From: Alphaproteobacteria bacterium
GTDB lineage: Bacteria > Pseudomonadota > Alphaproteobacteria > G02398745 > G023898745
Direction: 5' to 3'
Length of the DNA: 8,704 nucleotides
Assembly (NCBI GenBank): GCA_027366195.1
Contig: DAHXKW010000093.1
Coordinates: forward strand, 1 to 8,704
The notes below the pieces were generated by a model, which was given only the letters and a program-made list of their open reading frames with translations, ran no database searches and had not been told where the DNA came from. Below, piece by piece: positions 5,183 through 8,704 of this stretch; the stretch's first letter is position 1, and each line of letters opens with the position of its first letter. Position numbers and translations under genes: made by a program.

Positions 5183-5317
5183 ATGTCACTAGCGCGTGTC
5201 ATCCAACATGAAATCGATCATACACGTGGTGTTTTATACACCGAAAAGGCGATCAAAACTATGACAAGAGAAGAGCTGAAAGCTTTAAGAGAGAAAGAAA
5301 ATGCTAAAAAAACATAG
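5183..5317 (+). pseudogene. 3' remnant of a second peptide deformylase gene
   Basis: The plus strand from 5189 to the TAG at 5315-5317 encodes LARVIQHEIDHTRGVLYTEK and on to KENAKKT, the C-terminal 42 residues of a deformylase. It includes the HExDH metal motif but lacks motifs 1 and 2, so it cannot be active. An in-frame ATG (5183) occurs by chance two codons before the homology. It matches the intact gene at 2922-3575 at 33 of 42 residues, with mostly conservative changes (V/I, K/R). Its stop overlaps the Kelch/Ig gene stop by 14 nt, exactly as in copy 1. Confidence 0.88.
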
Positions 5318-5457
5318 ATATTAGGAAGAACATAGCACCGCCACACAGTGCTAGCAGTAGTGTAATGAAGTATGGTGGAGGAAGGGAGGATTTGTTTTTT
5401 GTCGGCGTCGTTGTTGGAGTTGTACTTGATGGTTTGGGTTGAATTTCTGAAATTGTG
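5189..5457. repeat. copy 2 of the duplicated deformylase/Kelch tail-to-tail junction
   Basis: This is the partner of 3447-3702. It continues rightward into the intact Kelch/Ig gene, whereas copy 1 continues leftward into the intact deformylase gene. The arrangement is what a tandem duplication of a deformylase-Kelch pair leaves when the inner halves are lost. Confidence 0.88.
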
Positions 5458-8400
5458 GTCAAGGCTACTGAACCAGATCCCGATAAATTGCCGTAATCTT
5501 TTCTTATAACGGTTAATTGGTATGTTGAAACGCTGGTTACATTAGGTGGGGTATCCATGATAAAACCGGAAAGTACATTGAAATAATCGGATTGAAAATT
5601 AAGGTTAGTCTCAGAATTTCTGATAGTAATGGTGTAGTTGGGGGTGGGGAAGGCCGGCGTAATGGTCCAGCTGATCTTAACGGGTTGGGGATTTGATATA
5701 TCAACGGTGTTTGGCGTTAGGGTTACACTAGAAAAACTGATCGGGGCGATAACCGTTACAGTTACCGAATCACTTTTATAACGATTGATGTCAGAACGGT
5801 AGGCAACAAGGGTATATGTTGTTGTGATGAGAGGTCTGGCGGTGGGGGTTAATGTATTAGGATGATTTAGTGTATCTGGTGGAGTCCATGTGTAAGTAAC
5901 ATTTGGGTCGGGCGTTCCTGATCCAATAGTTGTGCTGGATCCATACGTGATGGTTTGATCCGATCCCGCATTAACAGTTAGATTTTTGGTACTCAATATA
6001 ACTGTTTCTGTATCTATAGAACCATATTGATCAGAAGCAAAAAGTAAAATCGTATAATCACTTGCGATAGTTGGGGTGATAAAAGTTGCTGTTCCTATAT
6101 GTGCGTTTTGATAGCTGGCTGAAAAATCAGAAATAAATGGGAATTCAGTTTCTGGTGCGAGGACAGTTACCTGCGCGGTTTCTCCAGACTGATTATTATC
6201 CATTAAAACTGTCCAAGAAATTTGGTAAGGATCCCCTATAAGAGAGGGATTACTGGTGATATTAATATCGGACAAATGAACCTGCGTAACTTGCAGCAGA
6301 ACATGAGCTTGATCTGAAAAAGAAAAGGTATTATCAACAGCGAAGGCTGTGTATTGATAATTTCCTGCATCAGGTGGCGCCGTATCGCTTATACTACCTG
6401 TTGCCGTAGTATAGGGTGTTGGGGGTAGAAGGATTGTGTTATCAGACCGTAGAATCTTAATGGTATAATTGGGAGAATTAAGACTATCCTGAATTTTCCA
6501 GTTTAATATAACAGGTTTTCCTGGGGCGGTAGGTGATGGGGTAAGCTGGAATGATTGGAAAGCAAAGTTATTAACTACAGCAAAAAAGACGGTTTTTGAA
6601 TCTGAAGAACCATACTGATCTGAAGCTGTTAAAGTAATGGGATAACTATCGCTAGCAACCGAAGGCGCAGTAAATTTTATCGTTCCTGTTTGCGTGTTGG
6701 TATAATTTCCAATTAGCGTATTACCAGGGGCTTGCACTTTAACGGTTACGGTTTCTCCGGTCTGATTGTTGCTAATAATGGGTTCCCAGCTGATTTGGTA
6801 GGGTTGTCCCGTTAGAACAGGATCTGTAACGGTGACATTTGTCAATTGGACTTGCGTAACTTGCAGCATGGTTGTGATTTGATCTGAAAAATCAGGATAA
6901 GTATTACTATAAGCAATAGCTGTATAGGGATAACTGCCTGGTGCTAGAGGTGCTGTATCGCTTACACTTCCTGAGGGATCTATAGAGTTTGTTGGATTTA
7001 GAAGTGGTGTTCCATCTGAACGTAAAATTTTAATCTTGTAATTAAGCGGGGGAGAGTTGTCCTGAATTTTCCAATTAAGGACTACAGGCTGCCCTGGTCC
7101 AACAGGTGAAGCGGGTTGGAAAGATTCAAAAATAAATTCTTTTTGTACAGATAAGGGGATTGTGTGTATATCTGAATTGCCTGCTTCGTCGGATGCGATT
7201 AATGTAATAAAATAATCGCTTGATACAGAAGGGGCATAAAATTTAGTAGAGCCACTTTGTTGATCGCGATAATCAGCACTAAAAAGTGGATTGTCTGGGG
7301 CTTGAACGATAACATTGACGTCCCCTGTGTTGGTAAAGAGGGTCCAGGTGATTTGGTAAGGCTGATCAACAGAAATAGAAGTTGGGGATAGGGTAATATC
7401 TGATAAAAAGAATTGGATATTTCCCACGGTTAAACTAAGTGTATCACTAATCGTAAGATTGAATACAGATATTGTGGCTGTGATGGTAACGGGGTAAACA
7501 CCTATTTCTGAAGGGGAAAACTCTTGTGAAGAGCCGATGTTTTGGTCTGAAGGAGGGATTAGTAAAAATCCCGGCGGTTTTTGTATTGTAATGGTTGAGC
7601 CAAAAAGTGGTGGGTTTGTAATACTTAGGTTCCAAAAGATAGTATAGGGTGTATTTATAGGGACAGTATTAGATGAAAGATGATCACTAAGCTGTAAAGT
7701 AATTGGTAAAAGGTAAATGTCCCATAAGTCTCCTAGGGTGTTGCCATTTATATCTTCACCACCAAATATAAGCATGTTGCCATCTATGGCAGTAGCAGCA
7801 TGCGCTGAACGTGGAGATGGGCCATTAATAAGATTTATTTCTGTCCATAGATCCGAGGCACTATCATACTGCCAGATATTGTTATTGGGTGAGTTACTAG
7901 TAGAATTGTCTCCACCAAAAATAAACATATCAGACCCAACAACAACGGCCGAATGACTTACTCTAGAAGGGCCGCTGGACAATTGTTGCCATGTTGAATT
8001 GCTTGTATTAAATTTCCATAAATCATTGAAAACTGTAAAATCGCTAATACCACCAAATATAAATATGTTTGAACCAATAGCTACGGCACTGTGATACGCT
8101 CTTGGTGCTGGTGGGCCACCTGATGTTGACACTGAAGTCCAAGTATCTGTTACAGTGTTAAATTTGTACATTTGGTTATAGAAATTATCACTTTGATCTT
8201 GTCCACCAAAAACAAATAAATTGTTATTAAAAGCTGTACACGTTAAAGCTTGCGGTATGTTTGGATATGGCACATTAGGTAATAATTGTGTCCATATATC
8301 GCTAACAGTATTGTATTGCCACAGTGATGCATCCTGAAGTGAGGACTGTCCACCCAAAATATACAAATTTTGTCCAACAGATGCGAAACCAGGAAAAATT

Positions 8401-8624
8401 CTTTGTGATGGACCGTTAGAGGCGGTTATCTGTGTCCACGTTTGTGTGGTTAACGAATACTGCCAGAAAATGTCAGCAACAAAAAGGCCACTGCCAATAT
8501 TTTCTCCACCAAAAATATAAAAGTCCGAACCTATAGTCGTGCCAGTAGCACCAACGCGGGGAAAGGGGGGATTGACGTTGGGTAACTGCGCCACAAGAAA
8601 ATCAGACGTTACCGTTACCGTCAT
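5304..8624 (-). CDS. 1106-residue Kelch-propeller / Ig-like repeat protein with C-terminal membrane anchor
   Basis: Residues 1-303 form six Kelch repeats: FYIFGG (35-40), LYILGG (87-92), LFVFGG (136-141), IFIFGG (187-192), MFIFGG (233-238), MLIFGG (284-289), each followed by an [IL]W.[FY] or similar strand and most ending W..[IL]. This is a complete six-bladed propeller, a protein-binding module. Residues 305-1060 hold about eight beta-sandwich, Ig/cadherin-like domains of 80-100 residues with recurring PYQISW, NWKIQD, ASDQYGS and SDTAP motifs. Residues 1061-1082 are a Pro/Thr/Lys stalk, and 1085-1106 (YFITLLLALCGGAMFFLISM and FF) a membrane helix ending the protein. The ATG is fixed by an in-frame TAA seven codons before it and by AGGA 8 nt upstream. 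No signal peptide follows the start (MTVTVTSDFLVAQLPNVNPP). Long Ser/Thr/Asn-rich Ig arrays are typical of secreted or surface proteins, so export would need a leaderless route or tail-anchor insertion. Likely an adhesin or host-directed protein; precise role unknown. Confidence 0.85.
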   Translation of the reverse strand: MTVTVTSDFLVAQLPNVNPPFPRVGATGTTIGSDFYIFGGENIGSGLFVADIFWQYSLTTQTWTQITASNGPSQRIFPGFASVGQNLYILGGQSSLQDASLWQYNTVSDIWTQLLPNVPYPNIPQALTCTAFNNNLFVFGGQDQSDNFYNQMYKFNTVTDTWTSVSTSGGPPAPRAYHSAVAIGSNIFIFGGISDFTVFNDLWKFNTSNSTWQQLSSGPSRVSHSAVVVGSDMFIFGGDNSTSNSPNNNIWQYDSASDLWTEINLINGPSPRSAHAATAIDGNMLIFGGEDINGNTLGDLWDIYLLPITLQLSDHLSSNTVPINTPYTIFWNLSITNPPLFGSTITIQKPPGFLLIPPSDQNIGSSQEFSPSEIGVYPVTITATISVFNLTISDTLSLTVGNIQFFLSDITLSPTSISVDQPYQITWTLFTNTGDVNVIVQAPDNPLFSADYRDQQSGSTKFYAPSVSSDYFITLIASDEAGNSDIHTIPLSVQKEFIFESFQPASPVGPGQPVVLNWKIQDNSPPLNYKIKILRSDGTPLLNPTNSIDPSGSVSDTAPLAPGSYPYTAIAYSNTYPDFSDQITTMLQVTQVQLTNVTVTDPVLTGQPYQISWEPIISNNQTGETVTVKVQAPGNTLIGNYTNTQTGTIKFTAPSVASDSYPITLTASDQYGSSDSKTVFFAVVNNFAFQSFQLTPSPTAPGKPVILNWKIQDSLNSPNYTIKILRSDNTILLPPTPYTTATGSISDTAPPDAGNYQYTAFAVDNTFSFSDQAHVLLQVTQVHLSDINITSNPSLIGDPYQISWTVLMDNNQSGETAQVTVLAPETEFPFISDFSASYQNAHIGTATFITPTIASDYTILLFASDQYGSIDTETVILSTKNLTVNAGSDQTITYGSSTTIGSGTPDPNVTYTWTPPDTLNHPNTLTPTARPLITTTYTLVAYRSDINRYKSDSVTVTVIAPISFSSVTLTPNTVDISNPQPVKISWTITPAFPTPNYTITIRNSETNLNFQSDYFNVLSGFIMDTPPNVTSVSTYQLTVIRKDYGNLSGSGSVALTTISEIQPKPSSTTPTTTPTKNKSSLPPPYFITLLLALCGGAMFFLISMFF
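5982..7412 (-). repeat. Ig-like domain array with a duplicated two-domain unit
   Basis: Within the Kelch/Ig gene two domain types alternate. Type A (SFQ..P..PG.PV.LNWKIQD...IKILRSD...SDTAP...LQVTQ) covers residues 498-590 and 688-780. Type B (G.PYQISW....GE...V.V.AP...ASD.Y.I.L.ASDQYGS) covers residues 591-687 and 781-881, with an older B-like copy at 405-497. The A-B pair is thus repeated in tandem, at 7133-6564 and 6563-5982, about 570-580 bp per unit, with similarity still visible in the DNA (for example TTGCGTAACTTGCAGCA near 6282 and 6853). This points to growth by unequal recombination. Confidence 0.75.
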
Positions 8625-8632
8625 CCCACGAG

Positions 8633-8685
8633 TCCTGTATTAAAATGGATTTTAAGTTTATATTTATTTATTTCTTTAATATAAA
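8633..8685 (-). promoter_or_regulatory. SD and candidate promoter of the Kelch/Ig gene
   Basis: AGGA (8636-8633) lies 8 nt before the ATG at 8624. In the very AT-rich upstream stretch TTTATA (8685-8680), a 17-bp spacer and TATAAA (8662-8657) could form a promoter. The SD is credible. The promoter is only one of several AT-rich possibilities, and the window ends 19 bp beyond it. Confidence 0.35.
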
Positions 8686-8704
8686 ATATATTTATCTAAT
8701 GTTA

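Noticed and set aside
5095..5202. N-terminal extension of the 393-residue protein to the ATG at 5202
   Set aside because: The extension lies upstream of or across a near-consensus promoter (5139-5167), overlaps the deformylase remnant, and has no SD; TTG 5094 has a very strong one.
7717..7956. Plus-strand open frame opposite the Kelch repeats
   Set aside because: It reads antisense to conserved Kelch blades and resembles nothing known.
1..8704. CRISPR arrays, tRNA or rRNA genes
   Set aside because: No regular short repeats with spacers, and no cloverleaf or rRNA-like sequence was seen; the only tandem repetition is domain-level within the Kelch/Ig gene.

Overview
The window looks like AT-rich bacterial accessory DNA in which prophage debris is mixed with host-interaction-type genes. 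Candidate source: an alphaproteobacterial intracellular symbiont of the Holosporales/Rickettsiales kind. This rests on the moderate-to-low GC, a GcrA/SANT-like short DNA-binding protein, a gene-transfer-agent-type holin, IS1 debris, and a very large Kelch/Ig-like protein. The assignment is inference, since no rRNA or tRNA is present.

Layout. (1) Positions 1-349, minus strand: 5' part of an HI0074-family (HEPN-like) nucleotidyltransferase-partner gene that runs off the left edge. (2) 530-1453, plus: an orphan HK97-type major capsid protein that lacks the N-terminal delta/scaffold region, ended by a clear intrinsic terminator whose stem can also pair with a third downstream copy. (3) 1599-2106, plus: a good sigma70 promoter, a leader, and a small helix-turn-helix/SANT-like protein. 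(4) 2107-2476: gene-free, holding an unusual set of nested and competing inverted repeats. (5) 2477-3575, plus: a two-gene translationally coupled unit, a holin-like membrane protein followed by a peptide deformylase with all catalytic residues and a lipoprotein signal peptide, placed where a lysis cassette would sit. (6) 3562-5317: a mosaic of a Kelch-gene 3' remnant, an IS1 transposase fragment, an unknown 393-residue gene on the minus strand with its own promoter, SD and TTG start, and a deformylase 3' remnant. (7) 5304-8624, minus: a 1106-residue protein made of a six-bladed Kelch propeller, about eight Ig-like domains in a partly duplicated two-domain pattern, a Pro/Thr/Lys stalk and a C-terminal membrane helix, with no N-terminal signal peptide.

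The central observation is that the deformylase gene and the Kelch/Ig gene are arranged tail to tail with a 14-nt overlap of their 3' ends, and that this junction occurs twice (3447-3702 and 5189-5457) as diverged copies. The simplest reading is an old tandem duplication, or recombination with a related element, of a deformylase-Kelch pair. The left unit kept the whole deformylase and only the Kelch tail; the right unit kept the whole Kelch gene and only the deformylase tail. IS1 debris and an unrelated gene occupy the middle.

How the genes work together is inference. The holin and exported deformylase could be a lysis or envelope module of a degraded prophage. The Kelch/Ig protein looks like surface or effector cargo carried beside it. 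No complete phage, CRISPR array, RNA gene or replication origin was found.
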